The position numbers and the translations under genes were made by a program. DNA of 64,000 nt from an uncultured Rhizobiaceae bacterium (GTDB taxonomy: Bacteria > Pseudomonadota > Alphaproteobacteria > Rhizobiales > Rhizobiaceae): the NCBI GenBank assembly GCA_951813045.1, contig CATOTF010000002.1:4092001-4156000 (forward strand). Reading direction: 5' to 3'. This document shows, in pieces, positions 19,227 through 28,493 of this stretch (position 1 is the first letter of the stretch; the number at the start of each line of letters is the position of its first letter). Below the pieces are notes generated by a model. It did not search any database, was not told where the DNA came from, and was given only the letters and a program-made list of their open reading frames with translations.

Positions 19227-19255
19227 ATATCGGCCTTATGGCGCAAAAAATCAAG
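19227..19255 (-). promoter_or_regulatory. RpoH-type promoter in front of grpE
   Basis: On the minus strand CTTGAT (19255-19250), a 17-base spacer and CGATAT (19232-19227) match the alphaproteobacterial heat-shock promoter pattern well. The predicted start near 19220 gives a leader of about 30 bases to the grpE ATG at 19189. The same bases also form an imperfect stem-loop (CACCGG 19221-19226 with CCGGTG 19262-19267 plus inner pairs). Confidence 0.55.
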
Positions 19256-19273
19256 GCAATACCGGTGTAAAAA

Positions 19274-20365
19274 TCAAGAAAGAAGCCGCGATACAACCTG
19301 CGCGGTATAATCCACCATCGGCACGATACGCGCGTAGTTGAGGCGGGTGGGGCCGATAACGCCAACCGCGCCGATAATACGCTGGTCGCCGTCGCGATAT
19401 GGGGCAACGACGACGGAGGAGCCGGAAAGGGAAAACAGCTTGTTTTCCGAGCCGATAAAGATTTTCACCCCTTCTCCGTCTTCGGCAAGTTCGAGCAATT
19501 GCATCAACCCTTCCTTGGTCTCCAATTCGTCGAACAAATGCCGCAAACGGGCGAGATCTTCCTGTTCCGCCACGTTTTCAAGCAGGTTGCCCCTGCCCCG
19601 AACAATTATCTGCGGCATCTGATTGCTGGTGGCTCCGGCCCAAATGGCCAACCCTTTATCCACCAGTGATTTTGCCAATTGGTTCAACTCATCCCGCGCG
19701 ACCCGGGAGCGCTTGGCAATGGCCTGACGGGCTTCACTCAAGGTTCGACCGGCAATATGGGCGTTGAGGTAGTTCGACGCTTCCACAAGGGTTGATGCGG
19801 AAAGGCCTGGCGGCAGGTCGAGAACGCGATTTTCAACCGAACCGTTTTCCCCGACAATCACAACCAGCGCTTTTGTCGCTTCGAGCCGTACAAATTCGAT
19901 GTGCTTGAGGCGCACGTCCGTTTTCCCGGCGATCACCAGTCCGGCACCCTGGGTTAATCCGGAAAGCAATTGGCTGGCTTCGGCCAGCATCGAATCAACC
20001 GTCTTATCAAGGGAAGCGGCTTTAACCTGTGCTTCAATATTGCTGCGTTCGTCGCGGGTGAGGTCACCGATCTCCAAAAACCCGTCGACAAAATACCGTA
20101 GCCCGATTTCTGTCGGTAAACGCCCGGCAGAAATATGGGGCGCGTAAATAAGCCCCAAATGTTCCAGATCGCTCATGACATTGCGGATGGATGCTGGCGA
20201 GAGGGGAATCGCCAACTGCCGCGCAAGGTTTCGTGACCCCAACGGTTCTCCCGTTTCCAGATAGGTTTCAACGATATGCCGAAAAATCGCACGGGAACGG
20301 TCGTCAAGACTGTCACCCGGTGACAGGTTCATTGTTCCGGTTGGGAGAGGGTGAATGGGATCCAT
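19274..20365 (-). CDS. hrcA: Heat-inducible transcriptional repressor HrcA
   Basis: HrcA represses groESL-type operons at CIRCE operators and is itself kept active by GroEL. The 363 residues start with a winged-helix domain (RSRAIFRHIVETYLETGEPLGSRNLAR and SPASIRNVMSDLEHLGLI). A GAF-like middle domain and the C-terminal dimer region ending NYARIVPMVDYTAQVVSRLLS follow. I see no CIRCE inverted repeat upstream of this gene or of grpE, so its targets are probably elsewhere in the genome. It is divergent from rph. Confidence 0.95.
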   Translation of the reverse strand: MDPIHPLPTGTMNLSPGDSLDDRSRAIFRHIVETYLETGEPLGSRNLARQLAIPLSPASIRNVMSDLEHLGLIYAPHISAGRLPTEIGLRYFVDGFLEIGDLTRDERSNIEAQVKAASLDKTVDSMLAEASQLLSGLTQGAGLVIAGKTDVRLKHIEFVRLEATKALVVIVGENGSVENRVLDLPPGLSASTLVEASNYLNAHIAGRTLSEARQAIAKRSRVARDELNQLAKSLVDKGLAIWAGATSNQMPQIIVRGRGNLLENVAEQEDLARLRHLFDELETKEGLMQLLELAEDGEGVKIFIGSENKLFSLSGSSVVVAPYRDGDQRIIGAVGVIGPTRLNYARIVPMVDYTAQVVSRLLS

Positions 20366-20449
20366 AGATTAAATATAGGGTGCTTGTTGCACTAGCGCCA
20401 TATGAATTGGAGGGTTAAAAGACCGCAAATTGAAATTGAGATTAACGCC

Positions 20450-21160
20450 ATGAGACCGTCAAAACGTGCACCTGATGAAATGCGGGCCGTGACCCTTGAA
20501 AGAGGGTTTTCCAAACACGCGGAAGGCTCCTGCCTGATCAAGTTTGGTGACACCCATGTCCTGTGCACCGCTTCGCTTGAAGAGCGGGTCCCTCCGTGGT
20601 TGCGCGGTGCGGGCAAAGGCTGGGTTACGGCGGAATACGGCATGTTACCCCGTTCCACCGGGTCGCGTATGCGCCGGGAAGCATCATCGGGCAAACAATC
20701 CGGGCGCACCCAGGAAATTCAACGGCTTATCGGCCGGTCGCTGCGGGCAGTTGTTGATATGGAGGCATTGGGCGAACGCCAGATTTCGCTGGATTGTGAT
20801 GTCATTCAGGCAGATGGCGGAACGCGTACCGCGTCGATCACCGGCGCTTATGTGGCGTTGAAAGATTGTCTCGACTGGATGCAGGCGCGCAATATGATCG
20901 GCGGTAATGTGCTGACGGATAATGTCGCGGCCATTTCCTGCGGCATATTTGAAGGTGCACCGGTTCTTGATCTCGATTATGACGAGGATTCGGAAGCCGA
21001 AACTGACGCGAATTTCGTCATGACCGGTTCCGGCGGGATCGTTGAAATTCAGGGCACCGCCGAAGGTGCACCGTTTAGTGAAGATGAATTCGGTCAGCTT
21101 ATCGGTCTGGCCAAAAAGGGCATCGGTGAATTGGTCAATCTGCAGAACCTGTCGGCCTGA
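20450..21160 (+). CDS. rph: Ribonuclease PH
   Basis: RNase PH trims the 3' ends of tRNA precursors by phosphorolysis. I chose ATG 20450 (236 residues) because [14 protein letters not shown] is the family's N terminus; an in-frame ATG at 20402 would add 16 atypical residues. Visible motifs are [56 protein letters not shown] and [19 protein letters not shown]. The stop overlaps the rdgB start by one base. Confidence 0.96.
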   Translation: MRPSKRAPDEMRAVTLERGFSKHAEGSCLIKFGDTHVLCTASLEERVPPWLRGAGKGWVTAEYGMLPRSTGSRMRREASSGKQSGRTQEIQRLIGRSLRAVVDMEALGERQISLDCDVIQADGGTRTASITGAYVALKDCLDWMQARNMIGGNVLTDNVAAISCGIFEGAPVLDLDYDEDSEAETDANFVMTGSGGIVEIQGTAEGAPFSEDEFGQLIGLAKKGIGELVNLQNLSA

Positions 21161-21828
21161 TGCGGCAACTCGATACGAAAGAAATCATTCTTGCCAGCCA
21201 TAATGCCGGTAAGCTCACCGAAATTCGTGAGCTGATGGAACCTTACGGGTTCAACATCACGTCGGTTGGAGAAAAAGGCCTGCCTGAACCGGCAGAAGAC
21301 GGAACGACGTTTGAAGAAAACGCCTATACAAAAGCCTATGCCGCCGCGGGTGCCACCGGCATGATTGCCCTGTCGGATGATAGCGGTCTTTGCGTTGATG
21401 CATTGGGCGGTGACCCCGGCGTTTATACCGCTGATTGGGCAGAAATGCCGGATGGGTGCGGGCGTGATTTTTTAATGGCGATGGAAAAGGTCGAAACCGC
21501 TCTGGCGGAAAAGGGCGCGGTAAATCCCGATCAAAGACGCGGCTATTTCTGCGCCGTCCTGTGCCTGTGCTGGCCCGATGGTCATGCGGAATATTTTCGC
21601 GGTGAAGCCCATGGTCAGCTCGTGTGGCCTCCACGGGGAGAGCTTGGTTTCGGGTATGACCCGGTATTCCAGCCAGATGGTCACACACGGACATTTGGTG
21701 AAATGGAATCCAGTGAAAAACATTCCTGGAGCCCCGATTCAAAGACTGATTCTGGCGATGGGCCGAATGAAGGCCTATCCCACCGCGCGAGGGCATTTGC
21801 CAAATTCGCCACCGAACTGCTGGGTTAG
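21160..21828 (+). CDS. rdgB: Non-canonical purine NTP pyrophosphatase RdgB/HAM1
   Basis: This enzyme hydrolyses dITP, XTP and similar nucleotides to monophosphates, keeping deaminated purines out of DNA and RNA. The 222 residues contain [17 protein letters not shown] (substrate-binding SHNxGK), [35 protein letters not shown] with the catalytic aspartate, and [12 protein letters not shown] near the C terminus. It overlaps rph by one base and lies 17 bases before hemW. The rph-rdgB-hemW order is common in alphaproteobacteria. Confidence 0.95.
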   Translation: MRQLDTKEIILASHNAGKLTEIRELMEPYGFNITSVGEKGLPEPAEDGTTFEENAYTKAYAAAGATGMIALSDDSGLCVDALGGDPGVYTADWAEMPDGCGRDFLMAMEKVETALAEKGAVNPDQRRGYFCAVLCLCWPDGHAEYFRGEAHGQLVWPPRGELGFGYDPVFQPDGHTRTFGEMESSEKHSWSPDSKTDSGDGPNEGLSHRARAFAKFATELLG

Positions 21829-21845
21829 AAACGGGGTCGGGTTTG

Positions 21846-23018
21846 ATGGAGAAAATCGATAACGCTGATGATGGCTCACCCGGTTTTGGCATCTATGTCC
21901 ATTGGCCGTTCTGTGCCGCCAAATGCCCTTATTGCGATTTCAATTCCCATGTACGCCATAAGGCACCGGATCAGGCCACTTATGCAGCGGCTTATGAGGC
22001 GGAGATTGCCCATATGGCGGCGATGCAACCGGGCCAGACTGTAACATCCATCTTTTTCGGTGGTGGTACTCCGTCGTTGATGGAACCCGCAACCGTTGAA
22101 CGCATCCTTGATGCCATTTCCCGCCATTGGTCTATCGCTGATGGTATTGAGATCACCCTTGAAGCCAACCCGACGAGCGTTGAGGCCGGGCGATTTAAAG
22201 GGTACCGCAAAGCGGGGGTCAATCGTGTTTCCCTCGGTGTTCAATCTCTGGACGACGAGCAATTGAAGTTTCTGGGCCGTCAGCATTCAGCAGATGAAGC
22301 CATTGCCGCGATTGAACTAGCCCGCGATATTTTCCCAAGACTATCGTTTGATCTTATTTATGCGAGACCGAACCACACCCTTGATGCCTGGTGGGAGGAA
22401 TTGGAAACCGCAATCAAACTTTCCGGCGACCACCTGTCGCTGTATCAGTTGACTATAGAACAGGGTACGCCGTTTTATGATCTGCATAAACGAGGCAAGT
22501 TCTCAACTCCCGACCCGGAACACGCAGCCCAGCTTTACGAGCTCACCCAATCCATCACGGAATCCCATAACCTTCCGGCTTACGAGATTTCCAACCACGC
22601 CAACCCTGGTTGTGAGAGCCGCCATAACCTGACCTATTGGCGTTTTGGCCTTTGGGCGGGCATTGGGCCTGGTGCCCACGGACGTTTGGCGATGAACGAT
22701 GGACGTCACGCCACCAGCACCCATCGTCATCCTGAAACATGGCTGGAACAGGTCCAAAATCTGGGTCACGGTATTGTCGAAGATGAATTGCTGAGCCTGG
22801 AAGATGCGGCTGATGAAATGTTGCTGATGGGCATGCGGTTAAACGAAGGGATAGACCTTCGTCGGTTTGAGGTTGAATGCAAAGGACCGCTTGATCCATT
22901 GCGTATTAAAGACCTTGTCAAACACGGGATGGTGGAACGAATGGGAGACCATTATCTGCGGGCAACGCCGCGCGGGTCGCTCGTGCTTGATGCAGTTATT
23001 GCCGATTTGGCATCTTGA
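21846..23018 (+). CDS. hemW: Radical SAM protein HemW
   Basis: HemW is a heme chaperone of the radical SAM family, related to but distinct from coproporphyrinogen oxidase HemN. The 390-residue protein carries the iron-sulfur motif Cys23-x3-Cys27-x2-Cys30 in PFCAAKCPYCDF, then FFGGGTPSL and the VNRVSLGVQSLDD segment. A C-terminal HemN-like domain follows. I chose ATG 21846; a TTG immediately before it is also in frame. It is convergent with the LpoA-like gene. Confidence 0.93.
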   Translation: MEKIDNADDGSPGFGIYVHWPFCAAKCPYCDFNSHVRHKAPDQATYAAAYEAEIAHMAAMQPGQTVTSIFFGGGTPSLMEPATVERILDAISRHWSIADGIEITLEANPTSVEAGRFKGYRKAGVNRVSLGVQSLDDEQLKFLGRQHSADEAIAAIELARDIFPRLSFDLIYARPNHTLDAWWEELETAIKLSGDHLSLYQLTIEQGTPFYDLHKRGKFSTPDPEHAAQLYELTQSITESHNLPAYEISNHANPGCESRHNLTYWRFGLWAGIGPGAHGRLAMNDGRHATSTHRHPETWLEQVQNLGHGIVEDELLSLEDAADEMLLMGMRLNEGIDLRRFEVECKGPLDPLRIKDLVKHGMVERMGDHYLRATPRGSLVLDAVIADLAS

Positions 23019-23020
23019 CG

Positions 23021-24262
23021 CTAGGAGCGTCTATTTCGGGAAAAATTGGTTGGTGAAGGGGAATCGATGGTTGGTTTTCCGCCCCTAATGCGATTGACCA
23101 CGAGCCCTCGTTGCAGACGGCCTGACGGTTCAAAGCGGAATATCCCCGTCGCTCCGATAAACCCGGCTCGTGTTTGAATGGCCTCTGCAGAAAAGGGATT
23201 TACCCTGTCCCGTTTGATCAGTTCCGCCGCCATGCTGACGGCGTCGTAACCGAGGCCCGCGGTAGTGCTGGGTCTTGAACCGTAACTCGCTTGGTAACGC
23301 GCAGCGAATCGTTCGAAACTTTGTTTATCCGGACCGGCGTAAATGGCCCCTTCTAATACGGGGTCACCTTTATTGACGGATTCCCATTGGCCGGAACCCA
23401 GAATAATTTTCCCACGCAGATCAACACCTGCCTTACTCAGTCCGTTGAGCATGATGGTTGGTGCTTCTCCGCCATCGGGAATATAAATTGCATTGGCGTT
23501 GGGAAGTGACAGGGCAATTGAGCGGGATGCCGTGATCATGGAATTAGTATCGCGGGCGTAACGCACAACAGAAACGACCTGTCCGCTGCCGCGGTCAAAA
23601 GTGCGGCGTAATTCCATTTCCGCCAACGGGCCGTAGGCGGTGTTAGGTAACAGGGCGATCACGCGGTCAGCACCGACTGATAATCCGTAAGTCAACGTTC
23701 GTCGAATATCCGCGTCTGGCGCGAATGAAAGAAGATAAACGTTCTTACTGGCGCGCGCGACATCGGAGGAAAACCCGATCATCGGAATTTTGGCCGGTTG
23801 TGTAACTCCGGATGCCGCACTTACATTTGCAGAAAATAACGGCCCCAGAACGAGAGAGCTGCCTTCCGTATTAGCCTGCGTTGCGGCAAGAGACGCTGCA
23901 CTTGCCTGCCCTCGGGTATCTTTGATGACAAGTTGCAGTTTACCGGCTCCAAAGTCCCGCACTGCCAGTTTTGCAGCATTCGCCATCTGGCGCCCGACTT
24001 GCCCGCCGCCACCACTTGCTGACAGGGGCAGCAACATGGAAATCCGTACCGGGCCGTTGCCCACTTTCTCACCTTTTACATTGGTCGTGAGCGCAGAGCG
24101 GCCGGCAATGTTGGAAGCGGGAGTATTTAGGTTTTGGCCCGGTTGACTGTTGGTTGCATCGAGCAGGGTTAAGGGCCCTTGTTGGCATGCGGAAAACAGG
24201 CCGAGTGACAAGAGCAAACCGGGTTTCTTAATCGATGTGAATGCGGTCGATAATAGTGTCAA
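23021..24262 (-). CDS. LpoA-like lipoprotein (penicillin-binding protein activator)
   Basis: The 413-residue protein begins with a lipoprotein signal (KKPGLLLSLGLFSACQQ), with the lipid-modified cysteine about residue 26. The rest has a type I periplasmic binding fold: VRISMLLPLSASGGGGQVGRQ, KLAVRDFG, LVLGPLFSANVSA. Proteins like this, divergent from rsmI, are annotated as PBP activators by similarity to the C-terminal domain of LpoA. Whether it activates the PBP encoded at 10.3-12.4 kb is unknown. The start is TTG at 24262, as no ATG is available before the signal sequence. Confidence 0.85.
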   Translation of the reverse strand: MTLLSTAFTSIKKPGLLLSLGLFSACQQGPLTLLDATNSQPGQNLNTPASNIAGRSALTTNVKGEKVGNGPVRISMLLPLSASGGGGQVGRQMANAAKLAVRDFGAGKLQLVIKDTRGQASAASLAATQANTEGSSLVLGPLFSANVSAASGVTQPAKIPMIGFSSDVARASKNVYLLSFAPDADIRRTLTYGLSVGADRVIALLPNTAYGPLAEMELRRTFDRGSGQVVSVVRYARDTNSMITASRSIALSLPNANAIYIPDGGEAPTIMLNGLSKAGVDLRGKIILGSGQWESVNKGDPVLEGAIYAGPDKQSFERFAARYQASYGSRPSTTAGLGYDAVSMAAELIKRDRVNPFSAEAIQTRAGFIGATGIFRFEPSGRLQRGLVVNRIRGGKPTIDSPSPTNFSRNRRS

Positions 24263-24409
24263 TCGGTCGGTCCCGGGGCACGAATTTGATGTATGATCGA
24301 GATCCGGCGCCAGTCCCCGTCGGCACCATGACCAAATCTTACCGTTTTAATCAATTTCGAACAAGCATCTATATTTACGTTTGATAACCGTTGAAGCAGG
24401 GTGCGCAAT

Positions 24410-25315
24410 ATGAACAGTGATATGCAGCCATCCTTCAGTCTTCGGCAAAACAAATATTCAGCGCCCCGTCTGGAGGCGGGCCTTTATCTGGTTTCGACGC
24501 CTATTGGTAATTTGGGAGATATCACCGTGAGGGCGCTGGAAACATTGGCTGGGTGTACGGTTATTGCCTGCGAAGATACACGTACCAGCGGTGTTTTGCT
24601 CAAGAAATTTGGTATAGACCGGCCCAAGATCTCCTATAACGAGCACAATGCCGATAAACTTGGCCCGGATATATTGCGACAAATTTCGGAAGGCGCTGCA
24701 ATCGCGATTATCAGCGATGCGGGCACGCCACTGATCAGCGATCCGGGCTACCGTCTCGTAAAAGAAGCAATCGCTTTAGATCTGCCGGTTATTCCAATAC
24801 CCGGTGCGAGTGCTCCCATGGCGGCTCTGGTTGGAAGCGGGTTGAACAATACTGAATTCCGGTTTTGTGGTTTTTTACCGGCGAAATCCCAGGCCAGACT
24901 AAAATCTCTCCAACTTCTACTGCATGCGTCGGGGACATTGATGTTTTTTGAAAGCCCGGCCCGGTTAAAAAAGTCACTGGTTGATTTCTGTCAGGTCTTT
25001 GGTGATGACCGACGTGCAGTTGTTGCCCGTGAGCTGACAAAAATGCATGAGACATTTCACCGGGGAACCCTTGATGAGCTTTTATCGGAGTTTTCTTGCC
25101 TGGAAAAAATTCGAGGTGAAATTGTTATTCTGGTTGAAGGGAGTTCGGGAGAAATTGACGCGAGCAGTGACCCGTTCGAATTATTAGACGATGCGTTAAA
25201 GACCATGAAAACCAAACAGGCGTCCAACCATGTCGCGCAGCTTACCGGTCTTTCTAAACAGGATGTTTACCGCATGGCATTGGAACTGATTGCCGAGCGC
25301 GACAATAATGGCTGA
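24410..25315 (+). CDS. rsmI: 16S rRNA (cytidine-1402-2'-O)-methyltransferase RsmI
   Basis: RsmI methylates the ribose of C1402 in the decoding centre of 16S rRNA. The protein (301 residues from ATG 24410; a GTG three codons earlier is also open) has the tetrapyrrole-methylase fold. Motifs include GLYLVSTPIGNLGDITVRA, CEDTRTSGVLLKKF, SDAGTPLISDPGYRLV and PIPGASAPMAALVGSGL. An extension past residue 280 resembles the small C-terminal domain of the family. The 3' end overlaps the next gene by eight bases. Confidence 0.95.
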   Translation: MNSDMQPSFSLRQNKYSAPRLEAGLYLVSTPIGNLGDITVRALETLAGCTVIACEDTRTSGVLLKKFGIDRPKISYNEHNADKLGPDILRQISEGAAIAIISDAGTPLISDPGYRLVKEAIALDLPVIPIPGASAPMAALVGSGLNNTEFRFCGFLPAKSQARLKSLQLLLHASGTLMFFESPARLKKSLVDFCQVFGDDRRAVVARELTKMHETFHRGTLDELLSEFSCLEKIRGEIVILVEGSSGEIDASSDPFELLDDALKTMKTKQASNHVAQLTGLSKQDVYRMALELIAERDNNG

Positions 25316-25661
25316 CCGACGAAAATCAGCCTATCGCAAAGGCCATAGAGCCGAGTGGTTTGCCGCTTTCTGTCTCATGCTAAAAGGTTATTCGATTGCC
25401 GCACGGCGTTTTAAAACCCCGGTTGGTGAAGTCGATCTGATTGCCCGAAAAAAAGACCTAGTCGTTTTTGTCGAGGTAAAAGCGAGAAATACCGAACAGG
25501 CGGCGTTAGATAGTATCACCGCATCCGCACAAAAGCGCATTGAAGCGGCTGGTGAATGGTGGATCAGTCAACAATTGGATGGGGCACAATTGTCATGGCG
25601 CTTTGACGCGATTGCAGTTGTTCCCCGCCGCTGGCCCATCCATTTTGAAAACGTGTGGTAA
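25308..25661 (+). CDS. YraN family protein (UPF0102, endonuclease-like fold)
   Basis: This 117-residue protein starts MADRRKSAYRKGHRAEWFAA and contains GEVDLIARKKDLVVFVEVKAR. The D-x(n)-ExK arrangement is that of the restriction-endonuclease/Holliday-junction resolvase fold. Its function is not established. ATG 25308 matches the family's length and overlaps rsmI by eight bases; ATG 25290 is an alternative. rsmI-yraN-gshB is a conserved alphaproteobacterial order. Confidence 0.9.
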   Translation: MADRRKSAYRKGHRAEWFAAFCLMLKGYSIAARRFKTPVGEVDLIARKKDLVVFVEVKARNTEQAALDSITASAQKRIEAAGEWWISQQLDGAQLSWRFDAIAVVPRRWPIHFENVW

Positions 25662-25759
25662 TCGGCGCAACATCAACATCAGGTTTTACCAGTTCGGTGG
25701 TTTTAATTTCCGAACCACCTGCCTAAATATACTCAACCTTATTATTCGGGACTTTCTCC

Positions 25760-26713
25760 ATGACACTCCGCGTTGCCGTTCAGATGGATCACATCAATAC
25801 CGTTCAAATTGCTGGTGATTCGAGCTTCGCCCTGATGCTTGAAGCGCAACATCGCGGTCATGAGCTATTTCATTATGAGGTTGACCGCCTCTCCATGCGG
25901 GATGGCGAGGTCTATGCGGATTGTGAACCGGTAGAAGTGCGCGATATCGAAGAGGATCACTTTACGCTCGGTGATGCCAGGCGGGAAAACCTTGCGGACA
26001 TGGACACCATCCTAATGCGGCAGGACCCGCCGTTTCACATGGGGTATATCACCGCAACCCATCTGTTGGAACGCATTCACAAACCGGAGGTCGGCGGCAC
26101 GCTGGTCGCCAATAACCCGCGCGAAGTTCGCAATGCACCCGAAAAGATTTTCGTGACCGAATTCCCGGATCTGATGCCGGAAACTTTGATCACCCGGTCC
26201 CGCGATGAGATTCGCCAGTTTCGCGAAGAGTTTAAAGACATCATCATCAAGCCGCTTTACGGGAACGGCGGTGCCGGTGTCTTCCGAATTCAGGAGGGGG
26301 ACCAGAACCTCTCGTCCCTGCTGGAAATGTTCGAGGCGACCTGGCCCGAACCGTTTATCGCACAGCGGTATATGAGTGAAGTGCGCGCTGGCGACAAACG
26401 TATCATCCTGATTGACGGGGAACCCGTGGGTGCGATCAATCGAATTCCGGGCGAAGACGAAGCCCGTTCCAACATGCACGTGGGAGGTCGGGCGGAAGCG
26501 ATTGGCATAACCCCGCGCGAAGAGGAAATCTGCGCCCGCATCGGGCCGGAACTAAAGCGCCGTGGTTTTATATTCGTCGGTATTGATGTGATCGGTGATT
26601 ATATGACGGAAATCAACGTCACATCCCCCACCGGCATTCGCGAAGTGAAAAAATTCGGTGGCGCGGATATCGCCGCCCTGTTCTGGGATGCGGTTGAGAA
26701 TATCAAGTCCTGA
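25760..26713 (+). CDS. gshB: Glutathione synthetase
   Basis: GshB joins glycine to gamma-glutamylcysteine with ATP. The 317-residue ATP-grasp protein shows [19 protein letters not shown] at the N terminus and [33 protein letters not shown] is the ATP-binding loop, and [18 protein letters not shown] and [17 protein letters not shown] contain the metal-binding Glu and Asn. The gene follows yraN by 98 bases. Confidence 0.96.
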   Translation: MTLRVAVQMDHINTVQIAGDSSFALMLEAQHRGHELFHYEVDRLSMRDGEVYADCEPVEVRDIEEDHFTLGDARRENLADMDTILMRQDPPFHMGYITATHLLERIHKPEVGGTLVANNPREVRNAPEKIFVTEFPDLMPETLITRSRDEIRQFREEFKDIIIKPLYGNGGAGVFRIQEGDQNLSSLLEMFEATWPEPFIAQRYMSEVRAGDKRIILIDGEPVGAINRIPGEDEARSNMHVGGRAEAIGITPREEEICARIGPELKRRGFIFVGIDVIGDYMTEINVTSPTGIREVKKFGGADIAALFWDAVENIKS

Positions 26714-26744
26714 TCCGAAACCAACTCACGTTCCGTGTTTGTTC

Positions 26745-26773
26745 TTGACGTTTTAGCTTACTCCTTCTAGCTT
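26745..26773 (+). promoter_or_regulatory. Sigma-70-type promoter upstream of comM
   Basis: TTGACG (26745-26750), a 17-base spacer and TAGCTT (26768-26773) make a plausible housekeeping promoter. Transcription would start near 26780, about 50 bases before the comM start. It separates comM from gshB. Confidence 0.5.
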
Positions 26774-26832
26774 ATGCGTGAGGGCCCCCAGCCAGTTGTT
26801 TTTGAATTGGTGGCGATGGGGTGAAAAAGCAT

Positions 26833-28362
26833 ATGGTATCGCGCTGCACAACGATTGCGTTTCAGGGTATTCAGGCCATTCCGGTCGATGTTCAGGTCAT
26901 GATCGGGCCCGGCAAAATGAGTATGCAGATTGTTGGCCTTGCCGACAAGGCGGTTGCGGAAAGCCGCGAGCGTGTTCAGTCCGCCATCCATGCATCCGGC
27001 CTGTCGATGCCCAATAAGCGGGTGACCGTTAATCTCGCCCCCGCCGATCTACCCAAAGAAGGCAGCCATTACGACCTTCCCATTGCCCTTGCCCTGATGT
27101 GCGCTCTGGGCGCAATTCCGGGCGATGCGCTGGATGGTTATATCGTCATGGGGGAATTGTCGCTCGATGGCATGGTTGCTCCGGTGGCTGGAGCCTTACC
27201 CGCAGCGATGGGAGCCAATGGGCTGGACAAAGGGTTGATTTGCCCCGCGTCTTCCGGTCCGGAGGCGGCTTGGGCCGACCCCTCAATGGACATTTTGGCA
27301 CCGCGAAGCCTTATCGCCATGGCCAATCATTTTAAAGGAACACAGTCCCTTTCACGGCCCGTTGCCGCCATGCAGGACAGGCCGGATTTTGATGGCAATA
27401 TGTCCGATATTCGCGGCCAGGAAACGGCAAAACGGGCTCTGGAGGTGGCGGCGGCGGGTGGTCACAATCTTATATTTGTAGGCCCGCCCGGATCGGGTAA
27501 AAGCATGCTGGCGTCGCGCCTGCCCTCTATTCTGCCCGCCCTTGCCCCGAGGGAACTACTGGAAGTGTCGATGGTTGCTTCAATTGCCGGTACACTGGCG
27601 GATGGCAAGCTCTCATCTGCCAGGCCATTTCGCGCGCCCCACCATTCCGCGTCGATGGCTGCCATGGTGGGCGGTGGCTTGAGAGCGCGGCCCGGCGAAG
27701 TCTCCCTTGCCCATAATGGTGTTTTGTTTCTCGATGAGTTTCCAGAATTTACTCCGCAGGTGCTGGATAGTCTGCGCCAGCCGTTGGAGACTGGCGAATC
27801 TGTCATCGCCCGCGCGAACCACCGGGTAACCTACCCTTCATCCATGCAACTGATTGCCGCAATGAATCCCTGTCGGTGTGGCATGGCGGGGGAGCCCGGT
27901 CATACATGCCGAAGGGGTACTCGATGTGCCGCCGACTATCAGGCAAGGATTTCCGGACCGCTGATGGATCGAATTGATCTTAGGGTTGAAGTACCTGCGG
28001 TCACCGCAACCGATCTTATGACGCCACAGAACGGGGAGACCAGCGAGGTAATCGCAGAAAGGGTCGCCACCGCCCGGTCTGTTCAGGCCCGGCGTTATGC
28101 GGAAATGGATCTGGATATTCTCACAAATGCGCAGGTAAACAACACAATTATTGAAAAAGTTGCGGCACCCGACCCAGCAGGTCAAAACCTTTTGGAGGAG
28201 GCGGCAAATGCGATGAAGTTTTCAGCCCGTGGTTTCCACCGTATCTTGAAAGTGGCCCGGACTTTGGCTGATCTGGAAGGAGTAGGAAAGGTCGGACGAA
28301 TTCATATTGCAGAATCAATTTCCTATCGTATGGCTGGTGAAAGACTTGCCCACGTTCAGTGA
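26833..28362 (+). CDS. comM: YifB/ComM family Mg-chelatase-like AAA+ ATPase
   Basis: ComM homologues are hexameric helicases that promote branch migration during natural transformation. The 509-residue product has an N-terminal Lon-protease-like domain (TVNLAPADLPKEGSHYDLPIALA and GELSLDG). The AAA+ domain has Walker A GPPGSGKSML, Walker B NGVLFLDEFPEF and a C-terminal lid region. A zinc-finger-like insertion MNPCRCG...CRRGTRC is normal for the family. I chose ATG 26833; GTG 26821 is also in frame. No other competence genes are in the window. Confidence 0.93.
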   Translation: MVSRCTTIAFQGIQAIPVDVQVMIGPGKMSMQIVGLADKAVAESRERVQSAIHASGLSMPNKRVTVNLAPADLPKEGSHYDLPIALALMCALGAIPGDALDGYIVMGELSLDGMVAPVAGALPAAMGANGLDKGLICPASSGPEAAWADPSMDILAPRSLIAMANHFKGTQSLSRPVAAMQDRPDFDGNMSDIRGQETAKRALEVAAAGGHNLIFVGPPGSGKSMLASRLPSILPALAPRELLEVSMVASIAGTLADGKLSSARPFRAPHHSASMAAMVGGGLRARPGEVSLAHNGVLFLDEFPEFTPQVLDSLRQPLETGESVIARANHRVTYPSSMQLIAAMNPCRCGMAGEPGHTCRRGTRCAADYQARISGPLMDRIDLRVEVPAVTATDLMTPQNGETSEVIAERVATARSVQARRYAEMDLDILTNAQVNNTIIEKVAAPDPAGQNLLEEAANAMKFSARGFHRILKVARTLADLEGVGKVGRIHIAESISYRMAGERLAHVQ

Positions 28363-28493
28363 TATCAGCACGCGATCTGGATAGAATTCGGCGTGAATTT
28401 GATGGGTGTACGGTTTAAGAACAGGCCGTGTTTAAGGTCTTGTTCACGATACCCATAAACCCTTCCAAAGGCTTGTCTTGTTAAATCAAGTTT

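Noticed and set aside
20366-20449. CIRCE operator upstream of hrcA
   Set aside because: A partial GCACT-like sequence is present, but the 9-bp inverted repeat with 9-base spacer is not.
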